A program made the translations under genes and the position numbers. This document shows, one piece after another, positions 1-10,571 of a DNA stretch of 64,000 nt (the stretch's first letter is position 1; each line of letters begins with the position of its first letter). This DNA comes from Leptidea sinapis (lineage: Eukaryota > Arthropoda > Insecta > Lepidoptera > Pieridae): the NCBI RefSeq assembly GCF_905404315.1, contig NC_066312.1, positions 10,093,001-10,157,000 of the forward strand. Reading direction: 5' to 3'. Under the pieces are notes generated by a model. That model had not been told where the DNA came from. It searched no databases and worked only from the letters and a program-made list of their open reading frames with translations.

Positions 1-669
1 CGACCTTAGCTCAACGAAAGTTTTGCAATCATTACAAGATACGACACAAAAATCAAGGTACATCAGGTGTGTTAATTAAAAAATGGGTGCTCAAGTTTGA
101 GAAGACGGGTTCAACAATGGATTTACCTCGATCTGGCCGGCCTAGATCGTCGAGGGACCCCGAAAACGTGGAGCGAGTAAAATCGTCTGTTCGTGACCAA
201 CCTGGACTATCGAAAGCGGTCTGCTGTCCTTAACGTGCCAAGATAATGATGTATTAAACCGCATTCTCAAGAAAGATTTAAGTCTACATTCCTATAAAAT
301 CCAAATGGTGCAGGAATTAAGGCCTCAGGACCATGCTACTAGGTTGCAGTTTGCGAACGAAATGGTAGAGCGATTCACCAGTTTTACAAACATTTTATTC
401 TCAACAAGGCACACTTCCACCTAAATGGGCATGTTAATAGACAAAATTGTCGTTATTGGAGTGACACTAAGTCATGGTGATCAAAAACCCCTGCATTCCA
501 GCCAACCAACCCAGTAACTCTTGACGAATTAAAGGATCGTATTCGCACAGAAATCCAAAACATCTCAACAGAAACATGTACAGCTGTTAACGAAAATTTC
601 CGCTCTAGATTGCAGCAATGCCAGAATAATGAAGGATTGCATATGGATGATGTGATTTTTAAGAAATAA
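1..669 (+). pseudogene. Tc1/mariner-superfamily transposase remnant, core deleted
   Basis: Broken plus-strand reading frames resemble the insect Tc1/mariner-superfamily transposases that carry a DUF4817-type helix-turn-helix. Seen in order: MDLPRSGRPRSS (from 117), a paired-domain linker; RILKKDLSLHSYKIQMVQEL (from about 260); FILNKAHFHLNGHVN (from about 389); and the C-terminal LDELKDRIRTEIQNI (about 520-565), with a stop at 667-669. Family members have SDEAHFHLNG at the first catalytic site; here it reads NKAHFHLNG, so that aspartate is gone. Near 475-500 the reading jumps from the first catalytic strand straight to the C-terminus, so the stretch holding the other two acidic residues is deleted. 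The downstream TTTTGGTCCATTCTGTA (about 755-775) may be the decayed right terminus. The left part runs off the window. It cannot be active. Confidence 0.82.
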
Positions 670-813
670 ATTCCCCTTTTGTTTACTATCGAAAACAATA
701 AACAATTTTGATCTACTGTAATTAGTTTTTTTTAATCATCATTCCAATTATAAACGGACTTTTGGTCCATTCTGTATATATACCACGGTTTATATTTTAT
801 TTTTTAATATGAT

Positions 814-1045
814 TTGTCTTGTTCATTCCCAAAATGGCAATGCCTATTTTTACGGGACTTTCACTTGGGGATAGCTCGTGTTTTAAGGAGTAATGCATTC
901 ACGCATCTATCAGTGTTCCGAAGAATTGTTTTACCTGAATCCTGCCCCATCATCCCATATAATCCCCATCACCTGGATGTGTGGCGTTCGTTCACAGTGA
1001 TCACTTAGCATTAGACGACCCGTACGCTCGTTTGTCTACCTCTTA
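814..1045 (+). mobile_element. LINE family LA 3' fragment with internal deletion
   Basis: The translation contains LRSNAFTHLSVFRRIVLPES and HHLDVWRS, which in this LINE family lie just before the FLPRT..LWNELP block. After DVWRS the sequence jumps directly into the 3' untranslated part (GTGATCACTTAGCATTAGACG ... ACGCTCGTTTGTC, then an A-run). That tail matches the better preserved copy at 48361-48605. The reverse-transcriptase C-terminus between these points is missing, so this is a dead, internally deleted copy. Confidence 0.7.
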
Positions 1046-1537
1046 CATAAAAAAAAGTAACAAATGAGATGAATCGGGTTGCTATGCCAACAAATAAATC
1101 ACATGAATTTGTAAACGAAAATCTAATTATATAATTACACAAATATATAATATATATATTATACACAAATAATTGCGTCACCTACCGCTATGCAAAGAAT
1201 GGGTAACCCGACGGCCTATCGTATTTTTTCTATTGTTATATATTCTATAATTTATTGATTTATTATGAGCAAATCCGCATGGTGATATTAACATGTGCTA
1301 AATGGAGATAAATAGTATATAAGTAAAATGATGAGTGAAAACTTACGTATACTCTAATCACCTTATCATTTCTTCGGAGTTGGTAGTGTCAATAAAATGA
1401 GTAAACATTGAATAACGTCATGTTACAATGTATTTTTAGAAGTGCAAAGAGTAGGCCTGACATAGAGTGAGTAAAATTTATAATATTTAGTCAAAACAAA
1501 TGTGTTGGTTTAGATCTGATATTCAAATGAAGCTTAT
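1046..1537. other. No gene or recognised repeat
   Basis: AT-rich DNA with a short TA-rich stretch near 1141-1170. I see no splice-flanked coding, no terminal repeats and no sequence shared with other parts of the window. Confidence 0.5.
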
Positions 1538-1542
1538 AAGAA

Positions 1543-1740
1543 ACCAGCTGACCAGAAAATCGTTGTTCTGTTCATTATAAGAAAAGTGGTGGAATTTTAA
1601 AATTCTTTCTGACCTCTACTCGGTGAAAGGAATATTCCTTGGTAGGAATATTCCTTTCATTTCAAGTCTCTACGCCTTATGGTTCCGGAGATATCGCGAA
1701 TAGTCAATACATAGGTGGAAATCTCTTTTATACGAGTATA
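1543..1740 (-). mobile_element. Decayed Helitron fragment (HelB-related)
   Basis: Read on the minus strand, it ends in a mutated Helitron 3' end (GGTCAGCTGG instead of GGTCAGCTAG). It shares the block GACCTCTACTCGGTGAAA and the following 100 bases with the element at 34392-34581. It also holds a perfect 13-bp inverted repeat around GGAATATTCC that the other copy lacks (1627-1659), formed by a local duplication. Confidence 0.6.
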
Positions 1741-1765
1741 ATATAGAAAATAAGATAGATAAGTG

Positions 1766-2560
1766 GTCTACGAAAAATTTATAAGGTTCTATGTTAAAAA
1801 TTTCCTCTTTTCATTTTGAATATAATAATCAAGCGCTTTTGAAACGTCGATTTTTTTAGCAGTTCAGACTAACGTATCAACTAGAAATACTCATGTTCGA
1901 ACTGAGTCCATTAACAATTTGTGTGATCGAATATAAGATCATTTATTCGTCTCGATAGACTATGACAGCTGTAAAAACGTTGAAAAAAATCGAGTTTAGA
2001 GCTAACCTCTATATTGTGCAACACACACTAACACAAAGTGTCAATGCAAATCGCAAGTGTAAGACTTAGCTTGTCACGCACACTAAACCTATATTCCTGG
2101 TCTGTTTTTCTTTTTATCGGTTGTCTAACAGCAACAGACTCTATCTAGACGTATAAATTATCTAAGGATCGAATAATGTATATTTTCATATCAGCCATAA
2201 CCAAATAATGGCATGCCCCCCTTATGTTAGTTACCAAGGATTCTGAACATTATTAGATATATCTAACGATATTTATCGGTAGATTTTGCACTATATATTA
2301 TATCATACATGTATTGACTCGCACCAAACAGTATTCGTAGAGAATCGGTTAAAAACAATTGATGACTATTATATAAGTATATTATATTCAAGCTCTAAAG
2401 GTTGATGCATCAAATTTATATATTATGTAGCGTTTATAACTTTTTATGAAATATTTGATATTTAAAACGCTTTTTAACTTTGTACATAATATATTGGATG
2501 CAGCATTAAAAATATGAGTAAGTATTAGTACACCTGAGCCCAAGTAATCTGCATCCCATT
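1766..2560. other. No gene or recognised repeat
   Basis: AT-rich, with many TATATTATA tracts. It lies downstream of the luna-like exon on the minus strand and, if that call is right, is intron. I found no second splice-flanked coding exon, and no zinc-finger coding that would continue luna. Confidence 0.4.
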
Positions 2561-2570
2561 AACTCTATCT

Positions 2571-2830
2571 CATGATCTATGGCACTTTAAGTCACAATGT
2601 ATTTCAACTGTAGAGTAGATCCTGTAGATGAAGCCACAAGTTGAGAGTTGAACAAAGCAAAAAGAATTTTATAACGAGGCGGAACTCGAACGGTTAGCTC
2701 AGTTGGTTAGAGCACCGGCACGGAACGCCGGAGGTCGTGGGTTCGAATCCCGCATCGTTCATAAAATTTTATTTGTGTATTAATCCTAGAAGTGAGGGTT
2801 ATCACTTTAAAAACAAAATATATTGTTCAG
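2571..2830 (+). repeat. Family S repeat carrying a tRNA-like sequence (copy 1)
   Basis: The body CAACTGTAGAGTAGATCCTG..GATGAAGCC, followed by a 73-nt tRNA-like stretch at 2688-2760, also occurs in reverse at 33600-33905 and 42250-42475. Downstream of the tRNA-like part, the segment AGAAGTGAGGGTTATCACTT (about 2790-2812) equals a segment that lies upstream of the body in the 33.6-kb copy. The order of modules is therefore rotated between copies. The repeat sits about 70-140 bases beyond the splice donor of the luna-like exon. Confidence 0.75.
2688..2760 (+). tRNA. tRNA-like sequence, probably pseudo (part of family S)
   Basis: It folds as a class-I tRNA: acceptor arm GAACGGT/ATCGTTC, D arm GCTC..GAGC, anticodon stem CCGGC/GCCGG, T arm GTGGG TTCGAAT CCCGC. 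The loop reads ACGGAAC, which puts GGA at the anticodon position but C where position 33 should be T. A GGA (serine) anticodon on a tRNA with no long variable arm is also abnormal. Two diverged copies in the window belong to the same longer repeat. Internal pol III A and B boxes are present, so it may still be transcribed, but a working tRNA is unlikely. Confidence 0.6.
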
Positions 2831-2897
2831 AATGTATATTTATCTAATTTAATATCAGGAAATTATGTTATTTAAAAAATTTTAAAGCAATGATTAC

Positions 2898-3108
2898 CTT
2901 TAGGCTCGTCTGAATCGCTTGGCGGTTCGCTCTTAACAATTGCATTGGTGACCAGCGCAGGTGATATGGGCGACAGGGGTGAGATTGGCGAAGTGTAGGG
3001 AGAAGGGGGGGATGCACGTAGACCAAGCATCCAATCATCCTCGGGGATTGGATCATAACACTTGAGGCGCGGCTCCTCGCGAAGCAATCGGTCCATTTCG
3101 TAACATGT
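2898..3108 (-). CDS. luna: Internal exon of a luna / KLF6-KLF7-like transcription factor
   Basis: This 211-bp minus-strand exon is flanked by consensus splice sites: acceptor CTATTTTTCAG just before 3108 and donor AAAG|GTAATC after 2898. It is open in one frame, starts at phase 0 with ACA TGT and ends at phase 1. The peptide starts TCYEMDRLLREEPRLKCYD, continues PIPEDDWMLGL, then a Ser/Pro-rich stretch (SPPSPYTSPISPLSPISP) and VKSEPPSDSDEPK, where VKSE fits a sumoylation consensus. The start aligns with TCLELERYLQSEP of vertebrate KLF6/KLF7, with T, C, E, R, L, E and P in register, and a DD.W follows at similar spacing. In human KLF6, as I recall it, exon 2 also begins at this threonine in phase 0. 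The DNA-binding zinc fingers would be in exons below position 1, and the N-terminal exon above 3108; neither is found here. It is GC-richer than its surroundings. It could instead be another regulator with a similar acidic/Ser-Pro region. Confidence 0.65.
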
Positions 3109-3292
3109 CTGAAAAATAGGAGTTTAGAGATAAAATATTTAAATCATATGTGGAAATGCATATACGTCTTGTAGGTATTGTACTTTCTCGTTACTATAAA
3201 ATTTAGTTTAAGCCTAATTTAAAACTATAAACTTAGTAAACTAGCGTCTCTTAGTTACGCTATTATAGTTAATTAATGTTGTACACTTGCAG

Positions 3293-3549
3293 TGTTACAA
3301 ATAAACTTGGTATAAAGTTATAACTGATGATAAACAAAGGAAGTGCAAAATGTTTACAATATCGTTGACAACACTGTCAATACAATGATAATTCTGAAGT
3401 TTTCCGAATGACAAGCTGCCTTGCAAATAAACGCGGGAAACGTTATAAGTCCGAACAAACCATTCGTAAGTAAAATTTCTATTTGTTAACATTTTACATA
3501 TTCTTGGTTTATGCTTAGTTATAACTTTATACCAATTTTATTAGTAAGG
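3293..3549 (+). mobile_element. Element E (MITE-like, terminal inverted repeats), copy 1
   Basis: It begins TTACAAATAAACTTGG and ends with the near reverse complement (CCAATTTTATTAGTAAGG). The inverted repeats extend about 40 bp through GTATAAAGTTATAACT. The interior ACAATATCGTTGACAACACT and ATTCTGAAGTTTTCCGAATG recurs at 16713-16924 and, split by insertions, at 28613-30822. No coding capacity is seen, so it must have been moved by another element's transposase. Confidence 0.8.
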
Positions 3550-4985
3550 CCGTTTGAGTATACCAGCGCCGTTATCACAGAGTTTTGTACAAAATTAAAC
3601 AGAAAATATGTAGTAATAAATTTAATAAAATGTCATCTTGTTTTATGATTTTTTTATGTAATGTGTACCAAAATTCGCAAGCTATATTTAAAACTTGTAT
3701 TCGCTTCAATTTCAGCGGTCAGATTATACGAAACTATAAAAATCGCAACAACAGTTGCACCAGCGCACGCGCAATTATTGTTAGATAATTTGACGTGTAA
3801 GTAAACATTTGATACCTTCGTTTATATTGTTGTAATTTTCATGTTAATATCAAGATTTTTTAAATAAAAACAGTCCATAATTTATGTTTTTATAGGAGAT
3901 ATAATTTTTATGATGTACTACCAACAAAAACAAATATATCTATAGGTTTAGGCTAGCTATGTATAAATAGTAAAAATATAAATTGTACAAAAAAAAAAAT
4001 ACATTAAATATAGAGATATTGTCATAGCAGTTTACATACATACACATTCGCATATTATACATTACTAAGATCTAAGACAACATTTCTACAAATCAATCGC
4101 TAAGTAAATAAGTACTTATCAAAGACCTTGGTTAAATGTAGACTTAGTCACCAAGATAAGACTGAAGTTAAAACAATAATAAAGTATTACATAAAGAAAA
4201 GTTAGAATTATATTTATTATGTAAAATTAAGTCGCTTGACGGTAAAGGATACGATTATAGTAAGAACGCAAAATAATTCGCATTGACGCTTTGCAATAGC
4301 TTAATATTTACATTTCTAGTTATATATAATCACAATAATATGATTTAAATAAACACCAGGTTTATACATAGATCCCCCCTGAACTTATTTGAAAAACCTT
4401 CTCGCAGAACCATTTTGGGGATCAAATCACCACCTCAATTTATAAGAGATTATAAATTCTTAGACCCATTCAAAGATTTGCTGTGAAGGTATTGCAACTA
4501 ATTGCGATGATTTAATAGTATAAGAATAAAAGCAACATGAACTGATAGACATTAATTTGTTGACACATTTTTGTATAAATAACCTGATAACGTTATATAT
4601 AACAGCGGCGTTTCGTTTAGTAGAAAATAGAAACAAATAATTTATCTAATTATTTTATTAACTTAAAGTTGATATTGCGGTCGTTTATTACTTATACCAT
4701 CTCAAATATATATTATTTCTCACATACAAGTAATATGCCCCAATGCTTTCGTGAGGCGAAGTTTTGTTTACCCTAGGCGATACATTATCATGGCGAGGAA
4801 ACGCCGCTTGCGTGAGCTCGCATGCAATAAACTGTTCTTGTTTTACTTCGCTAGAAGCGTTAGAGGCTAGTCACAAATAGAACTTTCCATATTATTGTAC
4901 AGAAGTAAAATACGGTTGAAGATAGTTAATAAATTCGAAATGTTAATTAATAATATGATTAATGTTTAAGTTTCTTTATGAATTA
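3550..4985. other. No gene or recognised repeat
   Basis: AT-rich sequence upstream of the luna-like exon, so possibly intron. A GC-richer patch at about 4740-4870 (CTAGGCGATACATTATCATGG) has no open frame or splice pair I can defend. Confidence 0.4.
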
Positions 4986-4987
4986 TG

Positions 4988-5195
4988 CCTGTTTTCAATA
5001 ACGTATCCTTAAATACGGATACATTGCTGTCACCGTTTAATGACAAGATCTTATCATCAATAGTTATGTCCAATATAGTTATAGTAAAATGCTTTATGTT
5101 GACAGGTTATTGAAATCTTAGTAAGCGTAAAAGGATACATTTGTCTACCTCTAGTAAAGTTAATCTAAGGATAGATTGGTTATTGAAAACGGCCG
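4988..5195 (-). mobile_element. Element G (MITE-like), copy 1
   Basis: The ends are inverted repeats built on GTTTTCAATAACGTATCCTT and GGTTATTGAAAACGGCCG. A second, better preserved copy at 58228-58443 has the opposite orientation. Both contain CACCGTTTAATGA.AAGATCTTATC (read on one strand or the other) and TAGAGGTAGACAAAT in the interior. No coding. Confidence 0.72.
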
Positions 5196-5383
5196 TTAAT
5201 ATACTTGAGACAAGGTGCAATATCTACTGGACTTATTAGGAGGAAATATTAGCAGCAATTTTTTCATACAAACGTCTCGGGCTGTTTTCGCTGGTTTTAA
5301 AATGTATATTTACAAATAAGATTGATATCATTATCAGTGTCTCTGTTTTACTTTTTTTTTTGTTACTTCCAATAGAACTTAAA

Positions 5384-5880
5384 AAGGCTTAAAAGCCTTT
5401 TTTCAAAATTGATTCCTTTAGAATTATATGTGATGTCATTGTACTGTCATTGCTATTGCTATAAAATAATCATAATCTAGTCTCAGGCTGTCGGATCACT
5501 TAGATATTCAGCTGTGGAGTAGTAAAATTTACGACAGAGCCATTTTTTTATTTTTTAATAAAACATTTAAATTTGTTTATAGATAATGCCTGAACATTGG
5601 CTGGGACTTTATTATAAAAGTGTATATACATTTACCCTTAAAGTTATTATGTATCTTATGAAGCCTACTAGAATTAGTTACACATACCCTAAATGTTTTA
5701 GGGCGATATTTCATAATTTTACGACTTCAACCTGCGCGTATCAAGAGGAAAGTTAAAGAGTATTTTGGATGTGAGACCTTCAATAAATAACTCTCGTGCT
5801 GTAAATCAGTGGTTTTAAAAAGGTTATTTAAAAGTAAGTCCAATATCATCAACCATTCCATATAAACAATTTTTTGTTAT
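5384..5880 (-). mobile_element. LINE family LC 3' fragment
   Basis: Minus strand: GGACTTTATTATAAAAGT..CCAATGTTCAGGCATTATCT, then ATAAACAAATTTAAATGTTT and AATGGCTCTGTCGTAAAT. This matches the coding end of the LC copy at 56998-57490 (peptide NKFKCFIKK..). It is a 5'-truncated copy with a broken frame and terminates at the hairpin-like AAAAAGGCTTAAAAGCC near 5384. Confidence 0.7.
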
Positions 5881-5885
5881 CTGAC

Positions 5886-6414
5886 ATCAAATCAAATTAA
5901 AAATATTTTATTTCATAAGTACACTATGTTACACTTGAAATATGTAAATTTTTTTCATACAGCTCATTCGAAATGCAGATTACCTTAAAGAAGAATAAGC
6001 AAGAAACTCTAAGGTTGCTCTTTTCAAAACAGATTAGGTTTTACAAGTTCGTATTTTTTAATGTAACATCAAATCAACCAAACTCAAAAATAGATACAAT
6101 TCTTTGTAATTTAGCATATTATTACAAATTAGAGGAATACATGGAAGAGAAGAATTCTTGGAAGAATAGAATAATGCTCCACAGGACAATATGAACAAAA
6201 CTAATTAGTTGATAATTATTTATTCTATTGATGAGTCCCATATAACTCATGCATTATCACTAATAATTTATTAATGTGTAACATTGAAAAGTGCCTGTCA
6301 TGGCCTAATACATATTATGATTCTTTGAATATGAACAACAATAATTAAAAAATGAAGGTATATAGTAATTACGAAATTGGTAATAAATTCCAAAATACGT
6401 TCTGTATATATATA
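5886..6414. other. LINE-tail-like start, then nothing recognised
   Basis: ATCAAATCAAATTAAAAATA at 5886-5906 looks like the antisense of a lepidopteran LINE tail with short T/A-rich repeats. The rest is AT-rich, with a 73-codon open frame at 5973-6194 that is expected by chance at this composition. Confidence 0.35.
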
Positions 6415-6690
6415 TATTAACTGGACGACCGAGCCTTGCTTGGATTTTTAAGAAGGTACAAAACTTGAACAAAAAAAAACTAATAGGACATCTGGATTCA
6501 AACCCGGGTCTTCTGCTTTCCGGATCACCTAATATTTTTGTAGCAGTTTCTCATTAAAACACGGATAAAACTACATTTTTTAAAATTGAAGCAAAGCTAA
6601 AACCTAGATCGATTTATTACCCGAAAACTACCTGTACATTAAATTTCATTAAAATTGTTGGAGCCGTTTCCGAGATTCAGAATAAATGTA
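6415..6690 (-). repeat. Dispersed repeat with tRNA-like B box, copy 1
   Basis: Shares CTGGACGAC.GA..CTTGCT, GGATTTTTAAGAAGGTACAAAA, TCTTCTGCTTTCCGGATCACC and GAGCCGTTTCCGAGATTCAG with 25498-25790. On the minus strand the block GGGTTTGAATCCAGATGTCC resembles a pol III B box. The other end, read on the minus strand as CTGAATCTCGGAAACGGCTC, resembles the 5' region of lepidopteran Helitrons. The nature of the element is therefore uncertain: a SINE, or a Helitron that captured tRNA-like sequence. Confidence 0.55.
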
Positions 6691-7134
6691 CTATATTTAT
6701 ATACCATAATTGCTCTTTTAAAGATATTTAAATATTTATACTTAATTATTTCATTGAATTAAAATAAAACTTAATGAACGAATTACTTAATAAAATAAAC
6801 AGCAAAACAATAAAAATCCGAATTATACTGTGTAGTGATAGAACAGATTAAGAACCACGAAATCCTCGTTTAACTAAAAGGTCATCGCTCCGCAACCAAG
6901 GTTCCGAGCATAAAGGTACTATAGGGCACACAAAACAGTAACGGTATATTCGTTACTATAGTCCAAATTAAAATGAACAGAATACGTTTGCCAGAGAGCG
7001 GCAGACTGTAAGTCCAGTAAATTGTTATTTTCTTTGTCTCTTAAGTATGAATAAGAAGGAAAGTGTATAATATGAAAAAATTGTGGTAACAAATTTTATA
7101 TCGACATTGTGTCAAGTATACCTTTTGTTGTTTG

Positions 7135-7267
7135 TTATTCATAATGGTCCCCTAACTCAAAACAGCCGCTTAGGAGTGTTTTTTCTCATTCCGACTTAGG
7201 TCAATAGAAGAAGACAGGGTGAGAATTAGCAATGCTTTAAGTTAGCAGACTATTATGAATAAGGGGG
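7135..7267 (+). mobile_element. Element P (PIF/Harbinger-type MITE), copy 1, left end clipped
   Basis: Same sequence as the intact copy at 10572-10710. The right end GAATAAGGGGG is followed by TTA (7268-7270). The left end starts at TTATTCATAATGG without its five C residues. The internal block CATTCCGACTTAGGTCAATAG is shared by all three copies. Confidence 0.8.
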
Positions 7268-7270
7268 TTA

Positions 7271-8570
7271 ATCTTTTGCAATTTTTTTTTTATTGAATGA
7301 AATAATTTTGATCATTCTTTTTTATTTTCTTTTTTTATACCAAAAATAACAATAATCGTAACCAGAATTAGATTAATTAACTAGATTGTCTAAGAATACG
7401 CAATTATTTTTATACTTTTTAGTGCATATTATATCTATTGTTTTGGAATTGTGTTTCTGAAGTCGGTACGTTTTTTGTAAAAAAAAATTTACTATTTATA
7501 AATTTTTTCACGCGTAACTATAGACACTGAAACCACTATACATAATTAATCTAGGACAATAATCAAAGCTTCATATTTTGTACCTAAATGGTAAGTATTT
7601 TCTTTAATTGTGTGAAATTTGAGCAAAGGACATACAGTAGGTACACTTTGGTAGTCACAAAACAGAAAAAATAAACTGGTAGCAGTAGAACTAACTGTTT
7701 GTGAAGTGTTTCGTCTAGAGTAATACTGTAAAAAGTACTAAGTTATTTACGAAGAACCTTGTTAGAGGAAATGCGATTGGGATCAATTACAAATAAACCG
7801 AATCGCAATCAGGCTACTGAATTAAATCCAACATTGTATGTCAGCGTTCCCATTACATGGCGATAATCTATAGAGGGTCTTTGTATTAAACAAACAGAGT
7901 TAAACAAGACGCAATGATCACGTAAACTATAGTTATTTATGCAACTGCAATAAGGGGTATTAAAACACGAATTTGGGTTGATAATAGTATCACATGAGTT
8001 TTTTAATACCCAATTATCAACAGTTCAATACAAGAATTTATCTACACCCACAATAGGAATCCTCTATAAAAGATTCTGAAACAGTTCAATTACTGCTAAT
8101 ATTGAAAAAGCCAGTCCTATTAGCAAAGGAGTGTTATTATGAAAACGGATTGGATGATGTACTGAATTTCATTACAACACTCGTTTGGATGATGTAATGG
8201 TTATTAGGACATTGGGTGTTTTAATGTTGGCAATAAGCAAACTGTTTTAGAATCTTTAATAAAGGATTTAAAGCATCGGTGTAGATAAAAGAAGAAACAG
8301 GATCCTGCATCGCAACGTAATGGGTTGACAAAACGCAAAAGGTTCGTGTTGTACATCGAACCAATGGAAGTAAAAATGAGTAAGGAGCCAAAAAATACAA
8401 TACTGCCTCTAGATGCAAGACTCGCACTACACGTCATCGCACCGACGTCATAGATGATTTACGATGCAATTTTTTTATTTAATGGCACGGGATGCAACTC
8501 CATAGGCCAAAACATTATTACTAAGTTAACAATGAAATTATTACTATAGAATTTACAATGAATTTGTACC
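7271..8570. other. No gene or recognised repeat
   Basis: AT-rich. It includes T-runs near 7280-7350. Overlapping minus-strand open frames at 8204-8437 show no domain or splice context. The short patch CGTCATCGCACCGACGTCAT near 8433 has a weak echo at 16510, not enough to define an element. Confidence 0.4.
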
Positions 8571-8575
8571 ATTGC

Positions 8576-8930
8576 TTATAAAACGATGAGATACACAAAA
8601 TGTCTTTTAAAGAAGGCGCCGTATGTTGTAGTTTTCATGTACCTAATGTCTGTTGCTAAAATCAAACGTTTGAACCTAACCTGTTGACATTTCATGACCA
8701 TATGTTCTAGATCAGCTGTGCAATCTGTACAGTGTTTACATTTACTCTCTGACTCTGGTATTATCTTCATTTTTGCTAGTTGTGCCGGGGTTCTACAATG
8801 ACCAAATTGCAACCGATTTGTAGTGGTAATAAAATTTCTATGATTGACATCTTTGTGTTTATGATACCATGGTAAAATCGGCGTACTCTCCATGTATTCT
8901 AGTGTACCCTCTTCCTTTAAAGTAGTGTAG
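8576..8930 (-). pseudogene. Non-LTR retrotransposon ORF2 C-terminal remnant
   Basis: The minus-strand peptide (about 105 residues) contains RLQFGHCRTPAQLAKM, then CKHCTDCTADLEHMVMKC. That is the arrangement seen after the RNase H domain of jockey/I-like LINE polyproteins: an R.GH...P..L block followed by a C..C...DLEH...C zinc-binding-like end. It stops in frame and has no upstream reverse transcriptase here. A different LINE family from LA, LB and LC. Confidence 0.7.
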
Positions 8931-8999
8931 ACTTGCCCTTACGTATGTTATAATATGCCACATAAAAGGTTCAAGATTTAATATAGAATATGCAAAGAT

Positions 9000-9290
9000 A
9001 TGAGAATATGTGCAGAGACCATGGAAGACTTAAGCCATATGCTCGTTGGCCTCAATACAGCTTCCCAAGGAGTAGGTTTCAAAATGAACATGGACAAGAC
9101 GAAGATCATGTCAAATTTCCATGTCGCACCTACTCCCCTCACAATTGGAAACTAGAGTCTCGAAATTGTCGACGATCTGGTCAAGATCGCCGGAATGCGT
9201 TGGATGAGGGCAGCGCAGGACCGATCGTTGTGGAAATCTTTGGGGGAGGCCTTTATCCAGCAATGTACGTCTTCCGGCTGATGATTAAAT
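9000..9290 (+). pseudogene. RTE-type LINE (R) remnant with internal deletion
   Basis: One frame reads EDLSHMLVGLNTASQGVG, then FKMNMDKTKIMSNFHV, a well-known part of RTE reverse transcriptase in insects. After an in-frame stop near 9150 the sequence jumps to DDLVKIAGMRWMRAAQDR, then LWKSLGEAFIQQCTSSG and stop, the normal C-terminus of the polyprotein. Several hundred codons between these blocks are missing. Other C-terminal remnants of R-type elements are at 20095-20250, 51020-51115 and 55590-56040. Confidence 0.8.
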
Positions 9291-9299
9291 GCAAAGATA

Positions 9300-10200
9300 A
9301 TGTCAAAACAAAACAACGTTGATGACGCATTTACACGAAGTTTGGAAGTGACAAAGACTATCAGTCTTCTTTTTCTTATTGCTTTTATCACGCCATTCTT
9401 AGTTAGTGTGCTGCGCGGAACACCTTTTTCGTTTGTTTTTTGTGTATATAGTCCATAAGATAACATAGTCCATACGAATTCTTTAAAGTACTCTAGTACT
9501 TCTTCTTAGTTCTCCTAAGAACATGAGTATTTTAGATGTCTGCGCGTTGTTTGACGCGAATTTCAAATAATTATTAGGTAACATAAAATGTCTTAACATT
9601 TAGAAAAATATAGTTTTGTAACGAGGAATATCATTAGTATTCATCCAGTGCGATTTGGGTGAGTGCGTGCAGAACTGTAACTAGAGGTCGCTTATTCCCA
9701 CCGGTATTTATTGATGTATAGAAAACCGCAATTCCCAGGCACATAGCCGCGCGCATAGCGCATGGCCACCCTACATACATCTTCCGTTGCGCGTGAGTAA
9801 CTTTCACAAACGCCTTTCGAAGTTTCTCGTTTCCTCGAAAAGAAAAACTACTAAAATATATTTTTAAGAATTCAATTGGGCCAGGAATATTGTTTACGCA
9901 TACGCTTTTATTATAGAAATAAACGATCCCACTAATACGATGTCGTGATCCGGCTTTTAACGATGCATATTAACTAGTTGTTGCCGACGACTATGTTTGC
10001 GTGCCAATGTTGATGTGTTGTCAAAAGAATAACATTGCCGTTGGCTCTGTGCAAAAAAACGCACCTATTTTACTCCGCGACAAAACGAGCCTACTTTATT
10101 CTGTATCTTCTAAAAATCACGTTGAACAAATCCATCCCCCGGGATTTATTATATTTGAGGTTCTTTTGGTACAATATGCGGGCTAGATGGATATCAACCC
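9300..10200. other. No gene or recognised repeat
   Basis: A moderately GC-rich patch at 9640-9800 (GCCGCGCGCATAGCGCATGG) and a 61-codon open frame at 10001-10186. Neither has splice-site support, recognisable peptide motifs or repeated partners in the window. Confidence 0.35.
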
Positions 10201-10204
10201 AGTA

Positions 10205-10395
10205 GCGGCTTTTTGCTACTAAGCAGTTCTGTGCAAGCATTTTATTTCGCCTTGTGTAGGTCGTGAGTGAAATTACTTGGCTAAACTTAACATCTTCTAT
10301 CTCAATATAACCAGTACCGTTCAGAATTTTGGGTGTTTTATGAGAATCCTGAGCGGCAGTGCACTAAACGTCAGGCCGTATCACTTACAATTATG
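10205..10395 (+). repeat. Family M, old diverged copy
   Basis: Recognisable by GTGAAATTACTTGGC, AACTTAACATCTTCTATCTC, TTCAGAATTTTGGGTGTTT and ATCCTGAGCGGCAGTGCA in the correct order. It is more diverged than any other M copy in the window. Confidence 0.6.
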
Positions 10396-10571
10396 TTAAT
10401 GTTTTGCTCGTCTTGTTAGTTATTCTCACAGGTTTTTCTCATAAAAATAACAGTACAATGAAATACACGTCATACATAAATTAGTGTACTACTTGACGAT
10501 GAAGACTTTTACGACTTTAACAAAGACAAATATAATAATAAGGAATACGTAGCTTTTGCTGTACCTATTAA

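Noticed and set aside
5384..5402. Hairpin plus T-run as a bacterial-type terminator
   Set aside because: It is the end of a LINE LC copy in eukaryotic DNA.
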